Counted from the stretch's first letter, positions 10,142-22,300 are shown. The stretch: DNA of 64,000 nucleotides from Tritrichomonas musculus (GCA_039105265.1 JAPFFF010000010.1:2542001-2606000); one strand, 5' to 3'. Notes: generated from the letters alone by a model not told the origin. Program-made: numbers and translations.

Positions 10142-11071
10142 AAATATTTTTTTTTTTTTTTGATCTGATTTTTTTTCTTTCCCAAGTTTTGAACATGTTT
10201 CAAGAACCAATCATTACATTAAATCTTCTTAATAACAATTTTTGTTAATATAGATAAAATAATCTGATTTTCAAAATAAGAGTGATATTTATCAAAATAT
10301 ATTCATCAAAATCATTGAATTAATGGATTTCATTTGAAAAAATGATATTTTTAATTTTCTGCTATCACTTAAAGAAATCATATACAATATATTTATTATA
10401 ATACGGTGATATTTAATTATTTTTACTTAGCAAATCATTTTCAATAAAAGTATATTTTAATTGGATTAATAATATGTTTCTTTTTATTTATTATTGCTTT
10501 GATCATTATTTTATCCATATAAATATGCATATATTATTTTTTTTAAGAATACAAAAATACAAAGAAAAACCAATTTTTTGATGAAAGCTGTAATCTTTAT
10601 ATGATTACAATTATTCTTATAATAAAAATAATAATTTATAACATAAAACGTGAAAATACATTTATTTTTATTTCTTTATATTAAATACAATATACATTTA
10701 TGAAAGTTCCATCAAAAGATCCTAAATATTTTTTAATACCATAAAAAACCTGTCCATTAATAATTTTCTGAATGTTCTCAATTTTCTTGAAATCATTTGA
10801 ATTGATCCTGAGGTTTTTCAGATAAAATTATTTGTGCTTTTTTTACAACATTCAAAAAATTAAAAATACTAAGAATCATATTCAAAATACGGTCAACATT
10901 TTTCTCTATCATCTTATTGTGAAGAATTATATTCAATATTTCGTGCTTAATATCAAATAAAATTATTATTAAAAAAATACTTAAATTAATTACAAATTTA
11001 AAAATGCTAGAGATATTCCTGTTTCAAAAAGAATTAATTTTTTCATCTCATACACCTATTATAAAAACGGA
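10142..11071. other. Intergenic, with a possible C-terminal coding relic on the - strand
   Basis: The stretch is mostly AT-rich filler. On the - strand, about 10690-10800 translates into a plausible piece ending GQVFYGIKKYLGSFDGTF followed by a few residues and a stop. Another frame just upstream gives LSEKPQDQFK. This looks like the decayed tail of a gene, but it is too short to name. Confidence 0.3.
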
Positions 11072-14000
11072 ATGATTCATGATACAAAATCCGAATCATT
11101 GAATCACAAGTTCATAATTGATATAAAAAACTTCGAAATTGATCGTAGAATAAGTTCTGGAGGTTTTAGCTCAGTATATTCAATTCATGATATCAAAACT
11201 GGGGAGAAATTAGCCGCTAAAATTATAACCTCCCACAAAGATGAAAGTACATATAAAAGAATGATCAATCGCGAAATTAGAATTATGATTTATTGCCAAC
11301 ATCCAACAATCATTAAATTTTTAGGTTACTCGCGCAAAGATTTCAATGACGACAAAAACATTACGATTTTTATGGAACTTTATGAAAAAGGCTCTCTTGA
11401 CGAATTTCTTAAAAAAGCCCGAAATGGATTATCTGAAGATTTATTTGAAGATACAAATCGACAAATCATCCTCGTAGGTATTGCCAGAGGCATGATGTAT
11501 CTACACCAGCACCAAATTATTCACAGAGATCTTAAACCGGCGAACATATTACTAGATAAATTATTACGACCAATCCTAACAGACTTTGGCCTTTCAAAAT
11601 TATATACAAACGACCAAATAATATCCCAATCACAACAATGCGGAACATCTGTTTACATGGCTCCCGAAGTTTTTGAAAGTACTCATTATAACGGAAAAGC
11701 GGACGTTTATTCCTTTGGAATCATCATGTATGAAGTCATAACAGGCTCAATACCTTATCCAGTTTTCCAGAGTGGCAAGATGACTCCCATCCAATTTGCC
11801 AACAAAGTTGTATATGAAGACTATCGTCCCAAATTTCACATAAAGGTCAAAAAACCCATCAAAAAGTTGATAGAAAAGTGCTGGTCAAAAAATCCATCTG
11901 ACCGACCATCTTTTGAAATGATATTCAAAAAGTTGGCATACAATTACGATGATCCATTTGACGACATTTACGACGACCAGGACTCGGAAGACGAAGAAGA
12001 AGAAGTCGCCCAAAACAAGTATTACCTTGACGATGCCGACGTTGACCAAGTAATTGCGTATGCAGATGAAATAGACGATATCAAAGGCCAGACGGAAGAT
12101 TTATTTTCAGCCAAAATTGAGAGCTTTATTGCTCCGATCAAAGAAGAGAATGAGACAATGAAGAGGCTAATAAATGACCTTCAAACCGAAAACGATAAAT
12201 TGAAAAAGTCGTTGAAAGACCATAAAAGTGACATGAAGAAGCAAATTGACGAAATTAAAGCTGAAAACTTGAAGTTAAAGAAGATAATTGACGACAATGA
12301 AACTGAACTAAACAAGAAGATCAAAGACATCCAAGCTGAAAACGAGAAGCTAAAGGAAGAAATGAAGAGCCAAATACAAGACATTTTGAAGAGATTGCCA
12401 GGCAATAAAGATGCCGATGAAGAAGAATCACCATCGATAAAATCGCCGAAAAAAGGCAAGAAAAGTAAAGATGAAGACGATTCGGATTATCTTCCTAAAA
12501 AAACAGGAAAACCGAATTCCAATATGGGAGAGCGAAGAAAAACTCTTCCTGGATTCATTTTAAAAGATAAAGGAGAGATATCACCCAGGCTTTTCTCCGA
12601 TGAGAAGAAGAAACCTTCGTCTTCACATGGTAGCAAAGAGAAAGTCGGATTATTCCATTTTAATGATAAAGGAGAATCGTCATCAGAGAAAGATAAAGAT
12701 AAAGCACCCCTTTCTCCAGGGTCAATCACTAAATACGATAGTAAATCACCACCCAAGTCACCAAGGAGTAAGAAGAAACATTCAAAAGAAGAAATTGAAA
12801 AGCCACCTTTAATACATACTGATTCAGTTACAATCAAAGACTTCAATAATCTTTCTTTGCAATCACAGCAATTGGCAATTGGTCAGCTGGCTTCAAAACT
12901 TTCTTCTGATAACATTTTCATCAACATAAACAAGCTTCTTCTTTATCTGTCACATTTTGTGCACTCTTATCTCACTTCTTGCTTTGAAATACATTCAAAT
13001 GACGATAAAGAACTTTTGAAAGAAATCTCAAATGAAAGATCAATTCATCTTCTTTCGTCAGGCATTGATTTATTACATGCAAACAACAGTCTTAATTCAT
13101 CTGACTTTCAGAGTTTATTAGCTCTGTTTGACGATGTTTTAATTGAAATTAAATATCCTTCAGAGGCATTTGATGATGTTTATCATGAAATTGTCAATCT
13201 GAAGAGTCCTAAAATCAGGATTTCTGTCTTTATTTACGGCGTTGATAAGACAGATGACAAGTTCAAGGACGACAAGAATGTGCAATCATTCAAGTTTGAT
13301 CCATTAGTAACGACAATTTCTGACAGTTCTTTCAGTGGTTGCTCATCATTGACTGAAATGAAAATTCCATCTACAATCACTCAAATCAATAACAATGTGT
13401 TTAATGAGTGTGTAAACCTCATGAAGGTAACAATTCCTTCTTCTGTTACTTCAATTGGCGATAATGTTTTCAGTGGATGCATGAATCTGACAGAAATAAA
13501 CATCCCAGATTCAGTGACATCAATCGGGAACAATGCTTTCAAAGGATGCTCAAAATTGGCCACAATAACTGTTCCAAAAACTGTTACAAGAATTGGAGAA
13601 GGATGCTTCAAAGAGTGCACATCATTAGAACAGTTTGAAATTCCTTCATCATTGACTTCTGTTGCTTCAAACACGTTTAGCAAATGTGTTAAGTTGTCAA
13701 CAATAACAATACATCATTCAATTAGGTCAATTGGACCAAGCGCATTTGAAGGATGCACTTCATTAGAGACAGTTAATTTTGAAGACGAGTCGACATTGAA
13801 ATCAATTGAAGCCTCAGCTTTTAAGAGCTGCTCTTCATTGGTGCAAATTTCGATTCCTTCATCAGTGATTTCAATTGGCTCCAGTTCTTTCTATGGCTGT
13901 TTATCTTTAGAAAAAGTGAATCTGAGTGATGAATCGTTACTAAAGACGATTGAAAACTCATCTTTTAAAGGTTGTTCATCATTAGAACAAATAACAATTC

Positions 14001-15385
14001 CTTCTTCTGTGATGTCGATTGGCTGGAGCTCTTTTAACGGCTGCTCAGCATTGACAAATGTCCACTTTTTGAGTAAGTCATCATTTAAATTGATTGAGAA
14101 ATCTACTTTCAAAGGTTGCACGTTACTGACTGAAATATCAATTCCATCGACAGTAACGACAATTGGCTCGAATTCTTTCTCTGGCTGTTCATCTTTAGAA
14201 AAAGTTTTTTTCAGTGAAAAGTCAGCATTGAAGTCAATCAAGGGCTCCTCTTTCAAAGGATGCAGCAAACTGACCGAAATAAATCTTCCAGTGACAGTTA
14301 ATAGCATTGGCCCCAACGCTTTTGAAGATTGCAATTCATTGGAGCAGATGGTTATTCCTCCATCTGTCAAGAAGATAACAAAGTCAGTTTTTTCAGGATG
14401 CACCTCCCTAAGGGACGTTAAAATTCATTCCAATGTGGCAACGATTGAAAGTTATGCATTCAATGGATGCTCATCTTTGTGTTCGATCAGTCTTCCTTCT
14501 TCGATAACGACGATTGGCCCTCATTCATTCGATAGCTGCACCTCGATCGCCGAGATAATCATTCCATCGTCTGTGACTCAGATTGAAAAATTCGCGTTCA
14601 ACAATTGCACGTCATTGGTGAAGGTCAATCTTCCGCTGTCTGTTCATACGATCAACGAGGGTGCATTCAACAATTGCACGTCATTGAAGAAGGTCGATCT
14701 TCCATTGTCTGTTCATACGATAAATAGCTCTGTGTTCAACAAGTGCTCCTCATTGGAAGAGGTAACGATACCTTCCTCTGTTTCTTCACTTGAAGATTAC
14801 ACTTTTGCTGGTTGTTCTTCGTTGACCGAAGTGACAATCCCTTCATCAGTCCATAAGATACAAGAATTCGTGTTTTCTGGATGCTCTTTATTAAAGAAAA
14901 TAGAGATTCCTTCAACCGTTAAATCGATTGAAAATAATGCATTTCGTAAGTGCTCTTCATTGACTGAAGTAAAGCTTCCTTCAATCAACAAGATTGCTTC
15001 TAACACATTCTTTTTTTGCACTTCTTTGACTGAAATCGAAATACCTTCATCCGTCACATCAATCGATCACTACGCTTTCTATGGCTGCTCAGCATTGGAA
15101 AAAGTGACAATGCCTTCTTCTTCTGTCAATTATATCGGATCTTTCGCTTTTGGCGACTGTTCGTCACTGTCTGAAATTTCGATTCCTTCGTCTGTGAATT
15201 CAATTGGATTAAATACTTTCAATAATTGCTCCTCTTTGGCCGAAATTTCAATCCCTGAGTCAGTGACTTCTGTCGGATCAGACGCTTTCAAAGGTTGCAC
15301 TTCTCTCAAAAAAGTGACAATTCCTTCTTCATTAGATATTGATGAAATTGGATTAGATTCTTCAGTAACTGTGGAAAGAATTTAA
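11072..15385 (+). CDS. Protein kinase fused to BspA-like leucine-rich repeats
   Basis: The 1437-residue protein begins with a complete serine/threonine kinase domain (about 20-290). It has a glycine loop ISSGGFSSV, the ATP-binding lysine K50 in LAAKI, E68, the catalytic loop HRDLKPAN (151-158), DFG (171-173), APE (197-199), DVYSFG, and the WSKNPSDRPSF block typical of tyrosine-kinase-like (TKL) kinases. An acidic patch follows, then a coiled coil (about 345-425), then a Ser/Lys/Pro-rich disordered linker (about 430-590). From about 736 to the end there are roughly 30 LRR_5 repeats of about 23 residues (IPSSVTSIGxxAFxGCSSL). No signal peptide or membrane segment is visible, so it is probably cytosolic, with the repeats as a binding scaffold. 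TCATCTCATAC just upstream fits a TCA-type initiator. Confidence 0.93.
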   Translation: MIHDTKSESLNHKFIIDIKNFEIDRRISSGGFSSVYSIHDIKTGEKLAAKIITSHKDESTYKRMINREIRIMIYCQHPTIIKFLGYSRKDFNDDKNITIFMELYEKGSLDEFLKKARNGLSEDLFEDTNRQIILVGIARGMMYLHQHQIIHRDLKPANILLDKLLRPILTDFGLSKLYTNDQIISQSQQCGTSVYMAPEVFESTHYNGKADVYSFGIIMYEVITGSIPYPVFQSGKMTPIQFANKVVYEDYRPKFHIKVKKPIKKLIEKCWSKNPSDRPSFEMIFKKLAYNYDDPFDDIYDDQDSEDEEEEVAQNKYYLDDADVDQVIAYADEIDDIKGQTEDLFSAKIESFIAPIKEENETMKRLINDLQTENDKLKKSLKDHKSDMKKQIDEIKAENLKLKKIIDDNETELNKKIKDIQAENEKLKEEMKSQIQDILKRLPGNKDADEEESPSIKSPKKGKKSKDEDDSDYLPKKTGKPNSNMGERRKTLPGFILKDKGEISPRLFSDEKKKPSSSHGSKEKVGLFHFNDKGESSSEKDKDKAPLSPGSITKYDSKSPPKSPRSKKKHSKEEIEKPPLIHTDSVTIKDFNNLSLQSQQLAIGQLASKLSSDNIFININKLLLYLSHFVHSYLTSCFEIHSNDDKELLKEISNERSIHLLSSGIDLLHANNSLNSSDFQSLLALFDDVLIEIKYPSEAFDDVYHEIVNLKSPKIRISVFIYGVDKTDDKFKDDKNVQSFKFDPLVTTISDSSFSGCSSLTEMKIPSTITQINNNVFNECVNLMKVTIPSSVTSIGDNVFSGCMNLTEINIPDSVTSIGNNAFKGCSKLATITVPKTVTRIGEGCFKECTSLEQFEIPSSLTSVASNTFSKCVKLSTITIHHSIRSIGPSAFEGCTSLETVNFEDESTLKSIEASAFKSCSSLVQISIPSSVISIGSSSFYGCLSLEKVNLSDESLLKTIENSSFKGCSSLEQITIPSSVMSIGWSSFNGCSALTNVHFLSKSSFKLIEKSTFKGCTLLTEISIPSTVTTIGSNSFSGCSSLEKVFFSEKSALKSIKGSSFKGCSKLTEINLPVTVNSIGPNAFEDCNSLEQMVIPPSVKKITKSVFSGCTSLRDVKIHSNVATIESYAFNGCSSLCSISLPSSITTIGPHSFDSCTSIAEIIIPSSVTQIEKFAFNNCTSLVKVNLPLSVHTINEGAFNNCTSLKKVDLPLSVHTINSSVFNKCSSLEEVTIPSSVSSLEDYTFAGCSSLTEVTIPSSVHKIQEFVFSGCSLLKKIEIPSTVKSIENNAFRKCSSLTEVKLPSINKIASNTFFFCTSLTEIEIPSSVTSIDHYAFYGCSALEKVTMPSSSVNYIGSFAFGDCSSLSEISIPSSVNSIGLNTFNNCSSLAEISIPESVTSVGSDAFKGCTSLKKVTIPSSLDIDEIGLDSSVTVERI

Positions 15386-15957
15386 ATATATGCTAATCAA
15401 GTGGAAATTCGAGCAATCCATTCAATTTTGTCATTATTTTATAATGATATTATTTAAAAAGTATATTTTAATTTTATAAATATTTTTAATTTTCAATCAT
15501 ATTTATTATCTAAAAATTTTATAGATAATTTTTAATAATTCTGAATATTTATTTGGCCAATAAATGCCATCACAATGAGAAAAATTGCTTAACAATTAGA
15601 AAATTATGTGTAGAATTAGTAAGATCGAGAGATATTTGTATAGAATTAGTAAGATCGAGAGAGATTTGAATATAATTAGTAAGATCCTGTTAAATTCAAT
15701 TATTTCTATGAGTTTATTCAATATTGAGAGATTTATGAAAATTATGAGATAATTATAATTATCCTATTCCTGCTGGACTCTTAGAAATTGCCATTATTAA
15801 GAATTTTGGCCTAAAATCAAAGCAATTGCTATTCTACAGATACAAACATAATTCTTTTTGTATTTTTAACAATACAGATTATTATATGATTATTTAATAC
15901 TATTTGAATATAATATCATAAAAGGTTTTTATTTCGATTTTTATAAAAATTACATTT
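15386..15957. other. Convergent intergenic region
   Basis: This spacer separates two genes that point towards each other. Apart from the short tandem repeat listed separately and a piece reading ATGAGTTTATTCAATATTGA at 15705-15724, nothing supported is present. Confidence 0.5.
15611..15690. repeat. Tandem repeat, 30-bp unit, about 2.7 copies
   Basis: Copies start at 15611, 15641 and 15671 with TAGAATTAGTAAGATCGAGA or close variants. It is a small local duplication in the convergent spacer. Confidence 0.85.
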
Positions 15958-17730
15958 TCACATTTTTATATCTTGAGAAAATAACGAAATACTCAGGCCA
16001 TATAAAAAAAAAGCAATTGGAGTTATGGCTTTAATACAATTTGCCATATTATTAGTTATTGTATCATTTACAATTATCATTTGAGGCTCAGATAATGCCA
16101 ATTGAGCATTTGTCATTGGGGGATTTTCAATTTTTCTATCTAATTCTGATTCTTCACATAGATTATTCGAATCATTTGTTACAATATCATCTTCAATTTT
16201 TCCATCTAACTCTGATTCTTCACATTGATTTGGTGAACTAATAATAATCTCAATTTCATTATCATCTTTTTTTTCTAATTCTGATTCTTCGAATTGATTT
16301 TGTGAATTATTAATTTCATTATTATTCTCATCTTTTCTTTCTAATTCTGATTCTTCGAATTGATTTTGAGAGTTATTAATTTCATCTAATTCGTTTTCAG
16401 ATGATTTTTCTGGTTCCATTTCGAAGTCATAAATAAAATAAATATAAAGTGAAGCGACTGCAGGCATGCAGGATAAGACAACAAATGCAATTGAGACAGC
16501 ATTACTCAATATTGCATCATTATTTAAACTACTGTAAATCATTGCTCCATTTGAAATAAACATGATCAATGAATTCCCTAACGAAAGAGAATATTCACTT
16601 TTCTTTCGATATGGGAGTAAAGAAATAATTAATATCACCCATACAGTTTCTAATGAAATGCATCCATAGTAAATATCATACGCTGCAAACAATGCATAAG
16701 CAACTTGTTTGATAATATCTATAATTTCTATATAATAATAATTAAAAAATCCATATTTTGCAATATTATATTTTTCTTTGATATCAGAAACTCTATTATG
16801 TACCATAAGATAAACAAGTGTAATTGGCAGAGCCAAACCAACACCAATATAACTAACAATACAGTTCCAATTATACCTATATCTTTCTTGCATAATTTTA
16901 ACAAAATATTCAGTAGACGGAATGATTAATAAAGTAAAACAGTTCATCAAAAAACTGATGGCTTTAATTGTTATTTTTGCAATATTTTTTCTTGTATTTG
17001 TTTTCCAACAACATAAGATTATTGATTCTACCAAAATACAAAATAAGCAAACTGGAAATGAAAAAGCTGCAAAAATAAATGATAATTCATATCTATATCT
17101 TATAACTGGAATCATGATCAATATAAATACTGAAAGAGCTGATATCACAGAATATGAAAAATGGACCATGCTAATAACTTTCATACAAGATATTTCATTT
17201 ACTTCTGAATCTTTGTCTTTGAATAAAGCAAAATAATTCAAAATCGAAAAACATTGAAAATAGAATTTGTTTCGAAGAATAATGCCAGGAATTATTAATG
17301 CTGCCGAGAGAATTATTAAAACAGATGCCTTTATTGTATTAACTCCAATATATCCAATTCCTATGCCAAGCATTAAAAACGATCCAAATGCCATCAAATA
17401 AAACATTATTGCAAAACCTGATGCTAATGCTGCTATAAAAACCAACATCATTAAAGGAAAGGCGAATGTATATGAATAAAAATATTCAAAATCTGTTAAA
17501 GGATCCATCGGAATGAATGTTATTACATAATTATATATATATTTGGCCCACTCAAACATTTTAAGGCATTGATCTGAAAATCTAGTCGAAAAAGATTTTG
17601 ATGCACTAAATCTTTGAAAAGTACGGAATACACCTAATACTTGAGTAAATAATGATCCGGTCGAATATCCAATATCAAATAATTGACGAAAAAACAGCTT
17701 AAGGAAAATTTTAATTGATTGGGAAGGCAT
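15958..17730 (-). CDS. Multi-pass membrane protein with acidic tandem-repeat loop
   Basis: I do not recognise a named family. The 590-residue product has around ten hydrophobic segments between about residues 70 and 435. A long hydrophilic stretch (about 440-555) contains four degenerate copies of a 20-26 residue repeat built on NSQNQFEESELERK. A final hydrophobic segment follows (ANCIKAITPIAFFLYGLSI). The first 70 residues are basic and amphipathic. The layout suggests a transporter, channel or sensor in the plasma or an internal membrane, with an acidic cytosolic loop. The gene is divergent from 17957 with a 226-bp spacer. Upstream of its ATG is AGAAAAAGTAATTT. Confidence 0.75.
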   Translation of the reverse strand: MPSQSIKIFLKLFFRQLFDIGYSTGSLFTQVLGVFRTFQRFSASKSFSTRFSDQCLKMFEWAKYIYNYVITFIPMDPLTDFEYFYSYTFAFPLMMLVFIAALASGFAIMFYLMAFGSFLMLGIGIGYIGVNTIKASVLIILSAALIIPGIILRNKFYFQCFSILNYFALFKDKDSEVNEISCMKVISMVHFSYSVISALSVFILIMIPVIRYRYELSFIFAAFSFPVCLFCILVESIILCCWKTNTRKNIAKITIKAISFLMNCFTLLIIPSTEYFVKIMQERYRYNWNCIVSYIGVGLALPITLVYLMVHNRVSDIKEKYNIAKYGFFNYYYIEIIDIIKQVAYALFAAYDIYYGCISLETVWVILIISLLPYRKKSEYSLSLGNSLIMFISNGAMIYSSLNNDAILSNAVSIAFVVLSCMPAVASLYIYFIYDFEMEPEKSSENELDEINNSQNQFEESELERKDENNNEINNSQNQFEESELEKKDDNEIEIIISSPNQCEESELDGKIEDDIVTNDSNNLCEESELDRKIENPPMTNAQLALSEPQMIIVNDTITNNMANCIKAITPIAFFLYGLSISLFSQDIKM

Positions 17731-17956
17731 TTTAGTTTTAAATAAAAAAATTACTTTTTCTTAGAGTTTTTTTCCCATTTTCTTAATTCAACTTTTTTTG
17801 TAATGAAACTGGGAAAATATATTTAACTTTTTGAACTTTTGATTTTTTTCCTATCAGAAAATGGAAATATTATAATAATATTTCAATAACATAAAATATA
17901 ATGAAGAATGAATTCTACTTTTTGATAGAATCTTTTTATATTCAAAAAGTTTTAAA
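17731..17956. promoter_or_regulatory. Divergent promoter region
   Basis: This 226-bp spacer separates two start codons on opposite strands. It contains AACTTTTTGA at about 17824 and CAAAAAGTTTTAAA at 17943-17956, which directly abuts the ATG at 17957. The same 14-mer lies at 49342-49355, three bases before the subtilisin ATG. This fits a core promoter with a very short leader. Confidence 0.5.
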
Positions 17957-19192
17957 ATGATTTTTTTATCTATTTTAATTATTCTCAATAAATCACATAA
18001 AATTAATCATGATTGCGATTCCAATTATACGAATATCAATAGCTTACAAAACGAATCGTTCGATTATAAAATATCATGTTCTCCGAAAAAGATTCAAAAT
18101 TTATATATAAAAAAATATAGCAATATCAAAACAATTTCGGTACTGGGTGAAACAAACGTTGTTATCAAATGCAATCCATTTTACAAATATAATAATTTAA
18201 GCTTGTTAATTTTTGATAAGCCAATAATAAATTTTGATGAGAACTGCAATTTTAATACAGTCGAAATATTTGATTCACCAACAATAATAATCTCACAAAA
18301 TAGACAGAGTAATATATCTGTTGAAAAACTTATTATATTTAATTCGTCATTTGAAAATTCATCATATATAAATTCATTTAAAGCAAAAAAAGTGATAAAT
18401 GCCCAAAAAACAAATTACAAGCAAATTTTAAAAAACAAATCTTTGTTGGAATCATATCCAAATGTTTTTCAATGTTTATATAATTTAGAATTCACTTTAT
18501 CAAATAAAGCTATTATTAAATGTGTCGATTATTATAACACTCCTTCAAACTACTTTGATATTTCAATGAATTATGATGTTTTTAAATATTGTCATTTTAT
18601 CAATTATAATCAAAATCCAGTTGTTATTGCAAGAAAAATAGATTATAATCTTAATTATGACCTAATTGAAACAGTTATAAAATCTTTATTCTTTTATGGT
18701 CAAGAATCTTTTATATTTTCAAACTTTTTTAATATGACATCATTAGATCCCTACATTCAAAAATATAAATCAGAAAATTCTCAGTTATTAATTACATTTG
18801 ATTGGCCAGCAATAACGAATTATACAATATGCCCATGGATCGATGGCGAATATCAAGATAAATATAAGAATTTGGAATCCTATTTTGATGAAATCGAAAC
18901 CAATACTTCATGGCGTAAAATTTGTATTAACAATAAAGGATATCTATACTTTCAAGAAAATCAGTTAAAAGGTAAAATGATTATATCAACTGCAACATTC
19001 TTTGGTGTAATTGCCTTAGGTATAGTTGTTGTGCTGGCCATAATTTTGTCATTATATATTATTGCATATAAATTACATTATAAAAAAGAAAAAAGTTTAC
19101 CTATGGATGAAAATAGCAAATCTGATTCAATAAAAAATGAAGAAAAAGAAATAAATACATCAAGTGATGTAATTAAATTAGATGATATATAA
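17957..19192 (+). CDS. Secreted type I membrane protein, unknown function
   Basis: The 411-residue protein has a short N-terminal hydrophobic signal (about 1-15), then a cysteine-containing ectodomain (about 16-340) rich in Asn, Tyr and Ser with many possible N-glycosylation sites. One membrane segment (about 343-371, FFGVIALGIVVVLAIILSLY) and a 40-residue charged cytosolic tail complete it. I do not recognise the ectodomain. The membrane segment and tail resemble those of the convergent BspA surface protein at 19362-22700, so both probably face the outside of the cell. Start: ATG 17957, with CAAAAAGTTTTAAA immediately before it. Confidence 0.75.
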   Translation: MIFLSILIILNKSHKINHDCDSNYTNINSLQNESFDYKISCSPKKIQNLYIKKYSNIKTISVLGETNVVIKCNPFYKYNNLSLLIFDKPIINFDENCNFNTVEIFDSPTIIISQNRQSNISVEKLIIFNSSFENSSYINSFKAKKVINAQKTNYKQILKNKSLLESYPNVFQCLYNLEFTLSNKAIIKCVDYYNTPSNYFDISMNYDVFKYCHFINYNQNPVVIARKIDYNLNYDLIETVIKSLFFYGQESFIFSNFFNMTSLDPYIQKYKSENSQLLITFDWPAITNYTICPWIDGEYQDKYKNLESYFDEIETNTSWRKICINNKGYLYFQENQLKGKMIISTATFFGVIALGIVVVLAIILSLYIIAYKLHYKKEKSLPMDENSKSDSIKNEEKEINTSSDVIKLDDI

Positions 19193-19361
19193 AATGATTT
19201 TCAATTTGGAAGTTACTTTTGTAAAATTTTTAATATTTCATTAAATCTCTTATTTTGTTGATTTTAGGATCTATTTGATATCCATATAATTAAATATTTT
19301 TAATACTGAAATTTTGAAATATAATATAAATAATTAAAAACTTTTTTTTTTTTATTAATAC

Positions 19362-22300
19362 TTAAATTTGATCTTCATCAATTGAACTTTCATGATTTTT
19401 TGAACATCTTTTATATTTAATATTTAATGCAATAATATAAATTGACAAACCAAGAATCACTATACAAAATATACCACCTACCGCATAACTAGCAATAGCA
19501 CCTGAAACTATTTTAATTTTAACTTCTTTTGCTTTTATTGAAAGTGTGACAATGTAATTATAATTTGGTCCATATTCATCTTTTTTACATTCTTTGTGAT
19601 ATTTATTATTGTTCTCAACTAGTTTCAACGTTTGGCAAGCATTTTTATTGCTATTCTCATCTTCTCCAACAAATTTTGCAACAATAAATTTATTTGATGA
19701 TTCGTCCATAGCTAATGTTTCATCAAATTCAATATAAGAATCATCCAATTTTGGAAAAGGTTGATAAAACTTAATTGGAATTTTATGAAAATTATAGAAT
19801 GAAGGTAATACTTTAAAAAGATATACTTTTGTTTGCTCATTTCGAATATTAATATTAGAACCAAAACCAATTTTGACTGTGCTAACATTCATTTTTTCTA
19901 ATGTAAGTTCTGAATGTGATTCAATATCAATCAAGTTGCATAATGATGATTCAGAAATTATTTTTTGTTTATATCTTACTTGAATTAGACTTATATTCAA
20001 CTTTAGATTTTTAGATTTTAATGTTAATGGCTCTGAATCTTTTTCATCTAATAGAATTTTATTAATGTTTGCAGGATTGATAATTTCTATTGTTCTACTT
20101 CCTTTCAATGCAGGAAATTGAGTTTTGGAAGATGAAATGATTGATCCCCTTGGACAGTTTATATGAAGCTTGACTAACTTTGTTACTGTATAATCAAAAT
20201 TGATTCCTTTTTTAACAGGTGGGATAAGTAATTCTAATTTAATTAAATAATTTGTTACTAATACTTCATTAATGTTTTTCCTTATCTCGAATGATGCATA
20301 TGAAAGTGCTGTAGGAAGACTATAAAACAACAACCGAACAGTCAATTTACTTCCATTGACAGTAAGAGTACCATTACTAAATGGATTAAGAATATCTTTT
20401 GGTTCAGTAAAGAATTCAGTTGGTGCAAAAGTAATGTTGATTTCTCTTAGACACGTTAAACCATCCGAATTTAATTTAAAACCATCAAAACAATGATCAC
20501 AAATAAATTTTCCTGATGATTTATGACAAACTCCACAATTTTCTATGATATCATCACAGATATTTGTTTCAACGCACTGTTCATCTTCAAGAATGTAACC
20601 TTTTTCACAAGAAAGGCAGATTCCATCTGAAGAACATTTTGCACAGTGTTGATCAATTAATTCACAATCTCGAGTACATTTTCCATTTTCTATTTTCCAT
20701 CCATTTTCACATTTCAAGCACGAATCACTGTTGCATTCAACACATTTATGATGAATTGCTCTACATAGAATGTCTTTTGTTTTTATTACATTATAACCGC
20801 AAAATGAATTTGAGTTATAATTGTTTGAAACATATACATTAATGTTATTGTATTCAATTGCCAATATGTCTTTATAATAAGAATCATTTACTCCCAAATA
20901 AACAATAGAGAGTAAACCAAAACACTGGTCAAAACATTGCTCATTTAATGTACAATTGCCTAAAATTGTTACTGATTCTAGTTTATCACAATGTACAAAC
21001 GCTCCGAAAGAAATTTCCTCAATAGAGCTCGGAATAGTTAAATGTTTTAGATTTGTACAAAAAGAAAAACACAATGACGTCATTTTTGTCACATGATTAG
21101 GAATCTCATATGTGATTGATGGCTTATTTGGTGGAAATGTATATATTATATTTTGTTCAATATTGGATAAAAAGCCATCTATTGCCGAATAATGCTTGTT
21201 TTTAGCATCAACAGTAAATTCTTTCAATTTGAAGCAATAAAGAAAAGCATAATTGCCAATTTTTTCAATGTTTTGATGAATATGAACCGATTCAAGATTA
21301 CTGCAGTAACCAAATGCATTATTACCAATCATCGTAACTGCTTCTGGTATAATAATGGAACTTAATTTACAGCAATAATAAAAAGTATTATTATTAATTG
21401 CTGTTACTTTGGATGGAATTTTAATATATTTTAAACTATAACAACCAAAAAAGGCACCAGATCCGATATATTGGACTGATTCTGGAATATTTAATGAAAC
21501 CATATTGAAACATTCATAAAATGCGCCATCTTGAATTGAAATCAATTTATTGCAATGATTCAAATTGATTGATGTTAATTGATTGCATTTTTTAAAAGTA
21601 TTTGGTAAAATGTTGGTTATTCCTTCATAAATTGTTATTGATCGTAATTTAGAGCATTCAGAAAATGACTGAGAACCAAGGTATGTTAGTTTTCTTGGAA
21701 ATGTAATTTGTTCTAATGAACTACAATCAATAAATGATGAATCTCCAATATATGAGACAGATTCTGGTATATTTATTTTAAATAATCTAAAACAAGATGC
21801 AAAAGCATTATCACCAATAAATGTGACAGTTTCAGGAATATCAACAATTGCAATGTTTAGATCACAAAATGTTTTAGAACCAATTGATGTAACACCTTCT
21901 CCTATTTCTACCCAATTGATTGAAGATTTTTTAAAAGGTCTCTTTGTAAAATTATACATTGGACCAAAACCACTAATATTTATATAAAAATAATAATTAC
22001 GTTCATTTAAATCATAAAATACATTATCACCTAACTTACCACTTTCTATAATTTCTTTAATATTTGAACGACTTGAAATCTTGACAAAATAATATTTTTT
22101 TGTATTGATTATTGAAAATTGATGCTTTTTATCAGTTACGTTTGCCATTTTTATTTCATTATTTGTTTTTCCTTTTAAAAACATGATTTTTGTTTCTTTT
22201 CCTGAATAAAAAGATAAATTATAAACAGTATTTTCTTTAATTTCATTTTGATCAATAATTTTGATAGAAATAGATTTTGCTTTAGATTCTGTGATAATTT

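Noticed and set aside
12181-15057. Several long - strand frames opposite the kinase-LRR gene
   Set aside because: They are mirror frames of the repetitive + strand coding region.
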